Source: DATKFM01 sp046154965 (GTDB lineage Bacteria > Pseudomonadota > Alphaproteobacteria > Dongiales > Dongiaceae). Taken from it: DNA of 64,000 nt. The notes beneath the pieces were generated by a model that saw only the letters and a program-made list of their open reading frames with translations, was not told the origin of the DNA and did not search any database. Below are positions 51,674 to 59,578 of the stretch, piece after piece (positions within the stretch are counted from its first letter, which is position 1; every line of letters begins with the position of its first letter). A program made the translations under genes and the position numbers. The stretch spans positions 1 through 64,000 of the forward strand of contig JBJXDY010000096.1 in the NCBI GenBank assembly GCA_046154965.1. Direction: 5' to 3'.

Positions 51674-51685
51674 TTGTGATCACAA
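51674..51685. promoter_or_regulatory. GntR-type operator candidate, binding-protein/BKACE divergent promoter
   Basis: TTGTGATCACAA is a perfect 12-bp palindrome midway between two divergent operons (starts at 51594 and 51802). A second TTGTGAT half lies ten bases on. The near-identical site at 48278 lies beside the only regulator gene of the region. Confidence 0.65.
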
Positions 51686-51801
51686 GACTTGTGATGCTAT
51701 GATAGGGTTGCTGGGAATGTCAATGACCCAGGGCGCTTCGGGCGTCGCGCGGCTGTCCGCCGCGGCCCGCCGGCGACCAACAGCAGCAGCGGAGGAGTTC
51801 C

Positions 51802-52764
51802 ATGTCGCAGCAGCAGACCCAGGCGGCCGCCAAGACCGGCCGCAAGGTCATCATCACCTGCGCGGTCACCGGCTCGGTGCATACGCCGACCATGACGCCG
51901 CATCTGCCGATCACGCCCGACCAGATCGCCCGGGAGTCGATCGCGGCGGCGGAAGCAGGGGCCTCGGTCATCCATCTCCATGCGCGCGACCCGAAGGACG
52001 GCCGGCCGACGCCCAATCCGGACGTCTTCATGCAGTTCCTGCCGCGCATCAAACAGTCGAGCGACGCTGTCATCAACATCACCACCGGCGGATCGCTGGG
52101 CATGAGCATGGAAGACAGGCTGGCGGCGCCGCTGCGCGCCAAGCCGGAACTCTGCTCCCTCAACATGGGCTCGATGAATTTCGGCATCTATCATGTGACG
52201 GAGAAGATCACGAGTTGGAAGCACGAGTGGGAGCGCGCCTATGTGGAGAAGACGCGGGACCTGATCGTCAGCAACACCTTCGCACAGATCGAGCGCTTCA
52301 TCAAAGAGCTGGGCGACGGCTGCGGCACGCGCTTCGAGTGCGAATGCTACGATATCGGCCATCTCTATACGCTGGCGAATTTCCTCGACCGCAAGATGCT
52401 GCAGCCGCCGCTGTTCGTGCAGACCATCTTCGGCATCCTCGGCGGCATCGGTGCCCATCCGGAGGACCTGATGCATATGCGCCGCACGGCGGACCGGCTG
52501 TTCGGCAAGGATTATCAGTGGTCGATCCTGGCGGCGGGGCGGCATCAGATCAATCTGGCGACCATCGGCGCTACAATGGGCGGCAATGTGCGCGTCGGCC
52601 TCGAGGACAGCATCTATCTCGGCCCCGGCCGCCTCGCGAAAAGCAATGCCGAGCAGGTGAGCAAGATCAGAAGGATCCTGGAGGAGCTGTCGCTGGAGAT
52701 CGCCACGCCGACCGAAGCGCGGCAGATGCTGAAGCTGAAGGGCGGCGATCAGGTGGCTTTCTGA
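51802..52764 (+). CDS. beta-keto acid cleavage enzyme (BKACE, DUF849)
   Basis: The 320-residue protein matches the 3-keto-5-aminohexanoate cleavage family. KVIITCAVTGSVHTPTMTPHLP is the conserved N-terminus, SVIHLHARDPKDGRPT carries the zinc ligands H58 and H60, and VGLEDSIYLGPG carries the catalytic acidic residues. BKACEs condense a beta-keto acid with acetyl-CoA to give acetoacetate and a new CoA ester. The specific beta-keto acid cannot be read. The neighbouring transaminase, amine oxidase and dehydrogenases suggest an amino- or hydroxy-carboxylate being oxidized to that stage. Confidence 0.88.
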   Translation: MSQQQTQAAAKTGRKVIITCAVTGSVHTPTMTPHLPITPDQIARESIAAAEAGASVIHLHARDPKDGRPTPNPDVFMQFLPRIKQSSDAVINITTGGSLGMSMEDRLAAPLRAKPELCSLNMGSMNFGIYHVTEKITSWKHEWERAYVEKTRDLIVSNTFAQIERFIKELGDGCGTRFECECYDIGHLYTLANFLDRKMLQPPLFVQTIFGILGGIGAHPEDLMHMRRTADRLFGKDYQWSILAAGRHQINLATIGATMGGNVRVGLEDSIYLGPGRLAKSNAEQVSKIRRILEELSLEIATPTEARQMLKLKGGDQVAF

Positions 52765-52783
52765 GGCGGACGAGACCCTGCGG

Positions 52784-54202
52784 ATGAGCACCCCCTCCCG
52801 CACCGAGGGACGCTGCGTCTGGCTGCGCGAGGCGATCGCGCCCGGCGAGACCGATTGCGCGCCTCTGATAAAGGACGAGTGGGCGGATGTCTGCATCGTC
52901 GGCGGCGGGCTCGCCGGCCTGTGGACGGCGCTGCACATCAAGGCGCAGACGCCGTCGGCGGATGTGGTGATCGTCGAAGCGGATGTTTGCGGCGGCGGGG
53001 CCAGCGGCCGCAATTCCGGCATGGTGCTGTCGCAATGGGCGAAATTCGCCGCGTTGCAGGATTTCTGCGGCACCGAGGGCGCGATCCGGCTGGGCCAAGC
53101 CTTCGGCAACTCCGCCACCGAACTTGCCGCGTTTTGCACCGAGAACGGCATCGACGCGGAGTTCCGCCGCGACGGCTGGATCTGGGGTGCCACCTGCGAA
53201 AAGCATGTGGGTTCCTGGAATGGGATACTGACTGAGTTGGCAATGCATGATCTCCATCCCTTCCGCTCGGTCGATGCTCAGGAGATTGCGGCGATGACGG
53301 GCTCGCGGTCCTTCCTGGCCGGAATCCACGATCCGACCGCCGCCACGATCCATCCCGGCAAGCTGGTGCGGGGCATCCGGCGCGTGGCGTTGTCGCGCGG
53401 CGTACGCGTATTCGAGAATTCGCCGATGACGCGGCTGGAGCGGCAAGAGCGGCCGGTGGTGCGCACAGCGCGCGGGTCCGTGACCGCCAACCGCGTGGTC
53501 CTGACCATGAATGCCTGGTCGCTGGGCATTCCCGAACTCCGGCCGGCGATCCTGGTTATTGCCAGTGACGACGCGGTCACCGAGCCGGTGCCGGACTTGC
53601 TGGAGCGCACAGGATACAAAGCCAAACCATTGATGGGCGACTCTCAGACCTTTGTCACCGGATTCCGAACGACCGGCAATCACCGGTTCAATCCCGGGAT
53701 TACGGGCGGCATCGTCGGCTTCGGCAGCATGAACGGCCGGCGCTTCGAGGGCCGATCCCTGCGCGAGGATGTCATCCGCGATTGCGTGCGGCGCGGCCAT
53801 CCGGCGTTCGCCGATCTGCCCTTCGCCGACAGCTGGTGCGGGCCGATCGACCGCACCCGCAGCGGCCTGCCGCTGTTCGGCCGGCTGCCGAACTGCCCCA
53901 GCGTCCTCTACGGCTACGGTTTCTCCGGCAACGGCGTGGCGACGACGCCGATTGCTGGCCGCATTCTCGCTTCGCTGGCGCTGGACCACAGCGACGAATG
54001 GTCCCAGTGCGGACTGGTGCGGCCGGTGGAGCGCTGGCTGCCGCCCGAACCCATCCGTTATGTCGGCGCGCTGATGGTTCGTGCCGCGATCAAACGGAAG
54101 GACCGGCTGGACCATTTGGGTCGCGAGCCCGGCGCGGTGGTTCGCGCTCTTGCGGCAATGGCGCCCGGCGGTATCACAACGTCGCGCATTGCCAAGCGGT
54201 AG
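52784..54202 (+). CDS. FAD-dependent amine/amino acid oxidoreductase (DAO family)
   Basis: The 472-residue protein has the FAD motif DVCIVGGGLAGLWTALHI near residue 30, then GGGASGRNSGMV, the pattern of PuuB/OrdL-like oxidases, and near the C-terminus GYGFSGNGVATTPIAGRI. It oxidizes a secondary or primary amine to an imine or aldehyde with H2O2 or an electron acceptor. It follows the BKACE gene by 19 bp. Together with the aldehyde dehydrogenase downstream it fits deamination of an imported amine. Confidence 0.85.
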   Translation: MSTPSRTEGRCVWLREAIAPGETDCAPLIKDEWADVCIVGGGLAGLWTALHIKAQTPSADVVIVEADVCGGGASGRNSGMVLSQWAKFAALQDFCGTEGAIRLGQAFGNSATELAAFCTENGIDAEFRRDGWIWGATCEKHVGSWNGILTELAMHDLHPFRSVDAQEIAAMTGSRSFLAGIHDPTAATIHPGKLVRGIRRVALSRGVRVFENSPMTRLERQERPVVRTARGSVTANRVVLTMNAWSLGIPELRPAILVIASDDAVTEPVPDLLERTGYKAKPLMGDSQTFVTGFRTTGNHRFNPGITGGIVGFGSMNGRRFEGRSLREDVIRDCVRRGHPAFADLPFADSWCGPIDRTRSGLPLFGRLPNCPSVLYGYGFSGNGVATTPIAGRILASLALDHSDEWSQCGLVRPVERWLPPEPIRYVGALMVRAAIKRKDRLDHLGREPGAVVRALAAMAPGGITTSRIAKR

Positions 54203-54231
54203 AAATCAAGACCAGGACACAGGAGGCCAGA

Positions 54232-54597
54232 ATGCCCAAAGCCCTACATTTCAAGCGCAGCGAACTGCCGTTCATTCCCTGCAAGATGGAGGAGGGTGAG
54301 ACCAAGATCGCCCGCGTGATCAACAAGGAGATCAGCCACAATATGGGTGGCGGCCTGGAGATCGGCGAGAATGTCTGCATCCACTGGACCACGCTCTATG
54401 ACGAGATCCTGTTCATCCATGAAGGCAGCATGATCGTGCGCACCGATCAGGGTGAGTATGACTGTAAGGCCGGCGATATCATCTGGCTCCCCGAAGGGGT
54501 GACGCTCGACTACGATATGCGCGGGCGGAAATGCAGTTACTTCTATGCGCTCTATCCCTTCGACTGGGCGGCGCGCAACGGCATGAAAGAACCATAA
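54232..54597 (+). CDS. cupin-domain protein (EutQ-like)
   Basis: AGGAGG lies five bases before ATG 54232, giving a 121-residue single cupin. The beta barrel is visible as DEILFIHEGSMIVRT and CKAGDIIWLPEGVTLDYD, close to EutQ-type cupins. Metal-binding histidines are few. Such proteins act as accessory enzymes in amine degradation, for example on ethanolamine. It lies in the middle of the operon, 29 bp after the oxidase and 18 bp before the SDR. Confidence 0.75.
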   Translation: MPKALHFKRSELPFIPCKMEEGETKIARVINKEISHNMGGGLEIGENVCIHWTTLYDEILFIHEGSMIVRTDQGEYDCKAGDIIWLPEGVTLDYDMRGRKCSYFYALYPFDWAARNGMKEP

Positions 54598-54615
54598 GGG
54601 GCAGGGGATCCATCG

Positions 54616-55374
54616 ATGATCGATCTCACGGGCAAGATCGCCTTCATCACCGGCGGCGGCCGGGGCATCGGCGCCGCCATCGTGCGCAAGATCGTGCAGG
54701 CCGGCGGCTCAGCCGTGCTGCACGACGTCAAGATCACGGGCGGTGCGGCCGACGTAAAAAAGGAATTGGGCGCCGATCGCTGCCATCTTGTTGCCGGGGA
54801 TTTGGCGCAGGATGGCGGGGTGCCCGAGATCTGGCGGCAGGCTCTGGCCTGGCGCGGCAAGATCGACGTGCTCGTCAACAACGCCGGCATCTACGAGTCG
54901 GCTGATGTGGATCACGAGTTCGAGGCATGGTCGCGCTCCTGGCACCGTACGCTGCAGATCAATTTGGTCGCGCCGGGCCATTTCTGCCGCGAGGCGATCA
55001 AGCATTTCCGCGGCCGCGGCGGCGGCATCATCGTGAACTTGGCGAGCCGCGCGGCGTTTCGCGGCGACGATGCCGACTATATGCACTATGCGGCATCGAA
55101 GGCCGGCGTGGTGGCGATGACCCGCACCATTGCCCGGCATTTTGGCCGTCAGGGCATCACCGCCTTCGCCATCGCGCCCGGCTTCGTGCGGACCAGCCTG
55201 AACCAGGATTTCTTCGACAAGTTCGGCGTCGATGCCGCGGCCAAGGATATCCCGCTGGGCGAGATCGCCGAGCCGGAGGATATCGCCAACACCGTGGCCT
55301 TCCTGGCCTCCGGCCTGGCGCGCCACGCCACCGGCACGACGATCGACATTAACGGCGCCAGCTACGTGCGCTGA
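54616..55374 (+). CDS. short-chain dehydrogenase/reductase
   Basis: A classical 252-residue SDR: FITGGGRGIGAAIV (cofactor), VLVNNAGIYES, IIVNLASRAAF with the catalytic Ser, YAASKAG as YxxxK, and AIAPGFVRT. The C-terminal TIDINGASYVR is the usual end. It is NAD(P)-dependent and probably oxidizes a hydroxyl to the beta-keto acid consumed by the BKACE enzyme; that is inference from the operon. Confidence 0.87.
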   Translation: MIDLTGKIAFITGGGRGIGAAIVRKIVQAGGSAVLHDVKITGGAADVKKELGADRCHLVAGDLAQDGGVPEIWRQALAWRGKIDVLVNNAGIYESADVDHEFEAWSRSWHRTLQINLVAPGHFCREAIKHFRGRGGGIIVNLASRAAFRGDDADYMHYAASKAGVVAMTRTIARHFGRQGITAFAIAPGFVRTSLNQDFFDKFGVDAAAKDIPLGEIAEPEDIANTVAFLASGLARHATGTTIDINGASYVR

Positions 55375-55387
55375 CGGCTGGCGCGAC

Positions 55388-56818
55388 ATGCGGGACGCGG
55401 TAAAGCTGTTCATTGCCGGCGAGTGGCGGGCCGGCGCTGGCGGTGAGCGGGAGGTGATCGATCCCGGCACGGGGCAGGCCTCCGGCCGATTGTACCTTGC
55501 CAACGAAGCCGATATCGAACGCGCTATTGCCGCCGCTGAAGGGGCGCGCAAGTCGTGGCGGGATACGCCGGCGATCGAACGCGGCGCAGTACTGATCAAG
55601 GCGGCGGCGTTGCTGCGCGAGCGCGCCACCGACATCGCGCGCGGCCTGACGTTGGAGCAGGGCAAGACGCTGGCGGAGTCCGCGGGCGAGATCAGCCGCG
55701 CCATCGAGACATTGACCTGGAATGGTGAGGAAGCGCCGCGGATTGGCGGCCGGTCTTTGCCGGGACGCACGCGGAACTCCAGCCGGATGCTGGTGCCCGC
55801 GCCCATCGGCGTCGTGGCGGCTTTCACGGCGTGGAATTTTCCCGCGGTGCTGACCACGCGTAAGCTGGGTGCGGCGCTGGCCGCCGGATGTCCCGTCGTG
55901 CTCAAGGCGGCGGAGGAGGCGCCCTACACGGCGGCGGCGATCGTGCAAGCGCTGGCCGACGCGGGAGCGCCGCCGGGCGTGGTCAATCTGCTGTTCGGCA
56001 ATCCGCCTGTTGTCGCCGGCCGACTGTTGAAAGCGCCGGAGGTCCGCAAGGTGACTTTCACGGGCTCGACACGCGTGGGCAAGGAGCTGGCGCGGCTCGC
56101 GGCCGAGGATCTGAAGCGCTGCACGTTCGAACTGGGCGGTCATGCGCCCGTGATCGTCTGCGCCGATGGGAATGTGGACGCGGCGGTCACTGCGACGATG
56201 GCGTTCAAATTCACCTCGGCCGGGCAATCCTGCATCGCGCCGAGCCGGTTCTACATCCACAAATCGCGTATGGCGGAGTTTGCCGAGAAATTCACCGCTG
56301 CGGCCCGCGCGCTGAAAGTGGGCAATGGAACGGAAGCCGGCATGCAAATGGGTTCCTTGGCCAATGAACGAAGGCTGGCGGCGATGCAGCGCTATACCGG
56401 CGATGCCGTTGCACTGGGCGGCGAGCTGACGACCGGCGGCGCGCGGCTGGAACGGCCCGGATTCTTCTGGTCGCCGACGGTGCTGGTCTCGGTGCCGGAT
56501 CGCGCGGCGGTGATGCAGGAAGAGCCGTTCGGCCCGATCGCGCCGATGGCACCCTTCGAGGAATTGGATGAAGTCATCGCCCGCGCCAACGCCGTGCCCT
56601 ATGGCTTCGCCGCCTATCTGTTCACGCAGTCGCTGACAGTCGCCGCGAAATTTGTGAACGAGATCGAGGCGGGCAATATCGGCATCAACCAGATGAGTCC
56701 GTCCCTGCCGGACGCACCTGTGGGTGGCATGAAGGACAGCGGTTACGGCTATGAGGGTGGCCGCGAAGGCATCGAGGCTTTCCTGCATTTCAGGCTGGTG
56801 AGCGAGACGCGGCTTTAG
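55388..56818 (+). CDS. NAD(P)-dependent aldehyde dehydrogenase (succinate-semialdehyde type)
   Basis: The start ATG 55388, 14 bp after the SDR stop, gives 476 residues. Motifs are PIGVVAAFTAWNFPAVL (cofactor channel), FTGSTRVGKELA, CTFELGGHAPVIV with the general-base Glu, and SAGQSCIAPSRFYIH with the nucleophile Cys. The end GGMKDSGYGYEGGREGIEAF resembles GabD-like enzymes. It oxidizes the aldehyde from transamination or amine oxidation. It is the last gene of the operon, followed by two strong hairpins. Confidence 0.9.
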   Translation: MRDAVKLFIAGEWRAGAGGEREVIDPGTGQASGRLYLANEADIERAIAAAEGARKSWRDTPAIERGAVLIKAAALLRERATDIARGLTLEQGKTLAESAGEISRAIETLTWNGEEAPRIGGRSLPGRTRNSSRMLVPAPIGVVAAFTAWNFPAVLTTRKLGAALAAGCPVVLKAAEEAPYTAAAIVQALADAGAPPGVVNLLFGNPPVVAGRLLKAPEVRKVTFTGSTRVGKELARLAAEDLKRCTFELGGHAPVIVCADGNVDAAVTATMAFKFTSAGQSCIAPSRFYIHKSRMAEFAEKFTAAARALKVGNGTEAGMQMGSLANERRLAAMQRYTGDAVALGGELTTGGARLERPGFFWSPTVLVSVPDRAAVMQEEPFGPIAPMAPFEELDEVIARANAVPYGFAAYLFTQSLTVAAKFVNEIEAGNIGINQMSPSLPDAPVGGMKDSGYGYEGGREGIEAFLHFRLVSETRL

Positions 56819-56860
56819 GAGCAGCGCTCTCCGTCGACGCCACGCCTGCTTTCTTTCTTT

Positions 56861-56929
56861 CCCCGCGAAAGCGGGGGCCTAGGAGTTGCAGCGCGCTTTG
56901 CCTCTCCGGGGCCTCCGCTTTTGCGGAGG
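56861..56929 (+). terminator. paired hairpins after the catabolic operon
   Basis: CCCCGC-GAAA-GCGGGG (56861-56876) is a perfect stem with a GNRA tetraloop, and CCTCCGC-TTTT-GCGGAGG (56912-56929) is a second perfect stem. They follow the aldehyde dehydrogenase stop. U-runs are weak, but two stable stems in a row mark a likely transcript end. Confidence 0.5.
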
Positions 56930-57048
56930 AAGAAAGACTGGGGTGCGAAATCTCGATTTTGGCGATCAATGAGTAACACCGTGCCTTTGCGCCATTGAAG
57001 CGCCGCTGATACCGTTCGTTCGCACGAATTGATGTTCCCAGGGGCGAG

Positions 57049-58251
57049 ATGGCGGAATTTACGATCAGAGCAACGCGCAGCATGGACGGCGCGACGATTG
57101 ATGTGTCAGTCGCCCATGGCCGCATCGCCGCGCTGGCGCCTGCGACTGGCGGTGCAGCGGCATCCAGGGATATCGACGGCTGCGGCTACGTGCTCCTGCC
57201 GCCGCTGGTTGAGAGCCATGTGCATCTGGATAAGACGCTCTGGGGCGAACCTTGGCGTGCCAACAGCGCCGGCCCGACGCTTAAGGACTACATCGCCAAT
57301 GAGCGCCGCATCCTGGCGACGGTCACGACGCCGATCCGCAAGCGCGCCGGCGGGCTGCTGGAGCATTGTATTGCCCAGGGCTCGTTGCATCTCCGGTCCC
57401 ATATCGATATCGCGCCCGATATCGGCGTGAAGCATGTGGAAGCGATGCTGGAGCTGCGCGCCGACTATAGCGATCTCGTCGACATGCAGTTCGTCGCGTT
57501 TCCGCAGACGGGGCTTCTCACGGCGCCCGGCACGGCGGAGTTGATGGAAGAGTCGTTGAAGCTGGGTGTGGAAACCGTGGGCGGCATCGATCCCCGGGGA
57601 ATCGACGGCGATGCCGATGGCCAGCTTCGCGTCGTGTTCGGGCTCGCGGAACGCTATGGCCGCGGCGTCGACATTCATCTCCATGACCGCGGCGAGCCCG
57701 GCATCGCGCAGGTGGAGCAGATCGCCGATTTCACGGCGGCATCTGGATTCAAGGATCGCGTGATGATCAGCCACGCCTATTGCCTGGGCATGGCGACTCC
57801 AGCGCGCCTCGAAACGGTGGGCCGGCGGCTTGCGGATCTCGGCGTCTCCCTGATGACCTCTGCGCCTGCGGATACGGCGGTGCCGCCGGTGGCCGCGTTG
57901 CGCGCGATGGGCGTCAATATCTGCTGCGGCTCCGACGGAATCCGCGATGCCTGGTCGCCCATGGGCAACGGCGACATGCTGGAGCGGGCGATGCTGCTGG
58001 CCTACCGCTTCGACTGGGGCAAGGACGAGGAACTGCGGCAGGCGCTGGATGCCGCGACAATGTCGGGCGCCAAAGCGCTGGGGCTTGCGGATTACGGTCT
58101 CGCTGTTGGTCGGCCCGCGAACTTCGTGCTGGTGATGGCGGAAAATGTTGCCGACGCCGTTGTGCGCCGGCCGCGGGAGCGGATTGTGATCAAGGGCGGC
58201 AAGATCGTTGCCCGCAATGGCGCGTTTCTCGAGACCAGATTGCGTAGCTAG
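57049..58251 (+). CDS. cytosine deaminase-like amidohydrolase
   Basis: The 400-residue metal-dependent hydrolase has VESHVHLDKTLWGE (HxH), VDIHLHDRGEPG, MISHAYCLG and CCGSDGIRDAWSPMGNG (metal Asp), the layout of the cytosine deaminase/isopropylammelide hydrolase subgroup. It removes an amino group from a heterocycle or hydrolyses a cyclic amide. It starts about 230 bp after the terminator hairpins, so it is a separate unit, with a FAH-family gene 94 bp downstream. Confidence 0.82.
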   Translation: MAEFTIRATRSMDGATIDVSVAHGRIAALAPATGGAAASRDIDGCGYVLLPPLVESHVHLDKTLWGEPWRANSAGPTLKDYIANERRILATVTTPIRKRAGGLLEHCIAQGSLHLRSHIDIAPDIGVKHVEAMLELRADYSDLVDMQFVAFPQTGLLTAPGTAELMEESLKLGVETVGGIDPRGIDGDADGQLRVVFGLAERYGRGVDIHLHDRGEPGIAQVEQIADFTAASGFKDRVMISHAYCLGMATPARLETVGRRLADLGVSLMTSAPADTAVPPVAALRAMGVNICCGSDGIRDAWSPMGNGDMLERAMLLAYRFDWGKDEELRQALDAATMSGAKALGLADYGLAVGRPANFVLVMAENVADAVVRRPRERIVIKGGKIVARNGAFLETRLRS

Positions 58252-58345
58252 ATTCAGGGCTCCGCGCCGCTTGCACCTCCCCGCTGAGGTCTGCAATCTG
58301 GCGCGCTGATTCACCGAACTTCGCCGTCATCGTAGAGGACGTCAT

Positions 58346-59527
58346 ATGCCACCGCCGTCGATTAAGCTGACCGCCAAATCAAGCCTGCCCGCTGATTCCG
58401 GCGCGTCGCTGGCCGGGCGCGTATGGCTGCCGTCGGCGGAGGGCCCGTCCGTAGTGAAAGTTGCAGGCGGCGAGTTGCAGGATATCTCTGCGGCGTTCCC
58501 GACCATGCGCGATCTCTGCGAGGCGGCCGATCCGGCGAAGGCGCTGCGCGCGGCGAAGGGGCCGGCAGTTGGTACGGTTGATGCCATTCTCGCCAACACG
58601 CCGCCCGATTATCGCGACAAGTCGAAGCCTTGGCTGCTGACGCCGGTGGATCTGCAGGCACTGAAGGCCGCGGGCGTCACTTTCGCCATTTCCATGCTGG
58701 AGCGGGTGATCGAGGAGCGGGCGCGGGGCAATCCCGACGCCGCGGCGTCGATCCGTACCGGCATCCAGGGCCTGATCGGCGACGATCTCTCGAAATTGAG
58801 GCCGGGATCGCCCGAGGCGATGAAGCTGAAGGCGCTGCTGATCGAGAAGGGCATGTGGTCGCAGTATCTCGAGGTCGGGATCGGACCCGACGCGGAGATC
58901 TTCACGAAGTCGCAGGTGATGTCGGCCGTCGGCACCGGCGCCGATGCCGGCTTGCATCCGAGTTCCAAATGGAACAATCCGGAGCCGGAGGTGGTGGTCG
59001 TCGTGTCATCGCAAGGGCGCATTGTCGGGGCGACGCTCGGCAATGACGTGAACCTGCGGGACGTGGAGGGCCGCTCGGCGCTGCTTCTGGGCAAGGCGAA
59101 GGACAATAACGCGAGCTGCGCCATCGGGCCGTTCATCCGCTTCTTCGATGGCGGATTCACTCTCGATCAGGTGCGCAGGATCCAGGTGACGCTGACGGTC
59201 GACGGGCCGGAAGGATATCAGCTCAAGGGTTCGTCCAACATCGCCAAGATCAGCCGGGATCCGGCGGATCTGGTGAAACAGATGGCCGGGCCGCATCATC
59301 AATACCCTGACGGCGCGGTGTTGTTTCTGGGCACGTTGTTCGCGCCGATCGAGGACCGCGACCAGCCCGGACAGGGCTTCACCCACAAGATGGGGGATAT
59401 CGTTACCGTGGCAGCGCCGGAATTGGGTGCGCTGGTGAACCGCATGGTGCTGTCGACCGAGGCGCCACCCTGGGTGTTCGGCGCCAGCCACCTCATGCGC
59501 AACCTGGCGCGGCGCGGATTGCTCTAG
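58346..59527 (+). CDS. fumarylacetoacetate hydrolase family protein
   Basis: The 393-residue protein carries the FAH fold in its C-terminal two thirds: NNPEPEVVVVVSSQG (metal Glu pair), GATLGNDVNLRDVEGR and GKAKDNNASCAIGPFIRFFD, then GAVLFLGTLFAPIED with the metal Asp region and a final THKMGDIVTVAAPELG. FAH proteins hydrolyse or decarboxylate 2,4-diketo acids or dehydrate sugar acids. The N-terminal 130 residues are specific to a longer subgroup. GAGGA precedes the ATG. Confidence 0.82.
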   Translation: MPPPSIKLTAKSSLPADSGASLAGRVWLPSAEGPSVVKVAGGELQDISAAFPTMRDLCEAADPAKALRAAKGPAVGTVDAILANTPPDYRDKSKPWLLTPVDLQALKAAGVTFAISMLERVIEERARGNPDAAASIRTGIQGLIGDDLSKLRPGSPEAMKLKALLIEKGMWSQYLEVGIGPDAEIFTKSQVMSAVGTGADAGLHPSSKWNNPEPEVVVVVSSQGRIVGATLGNDVNLRDVEGRSALLLGKAKDNNASCAIGPFIRFFDGGFTLDQVRRIQVTLTVDGPEGYQLKGSSNIAKISRDPADLVKQMAGPHHQYPDGAVLFLGTLFAPIEDRDQPGQGFTHKMGDIVTVAAPELGALVNRMVLSTEAPPWVFGASHLMRNLARRGLL

Positions 59528-59578
59528 GGGGACCATGTCCGAAAACCGCGAGCGCATGGGCCGCGAGGATGGCATGAT

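Noticed and set aside
55349..56788. 479-codon minus-strand frame
   Set aside because: Antisense to the aldehyde dehydrogenase gene, with no recognisable domain.
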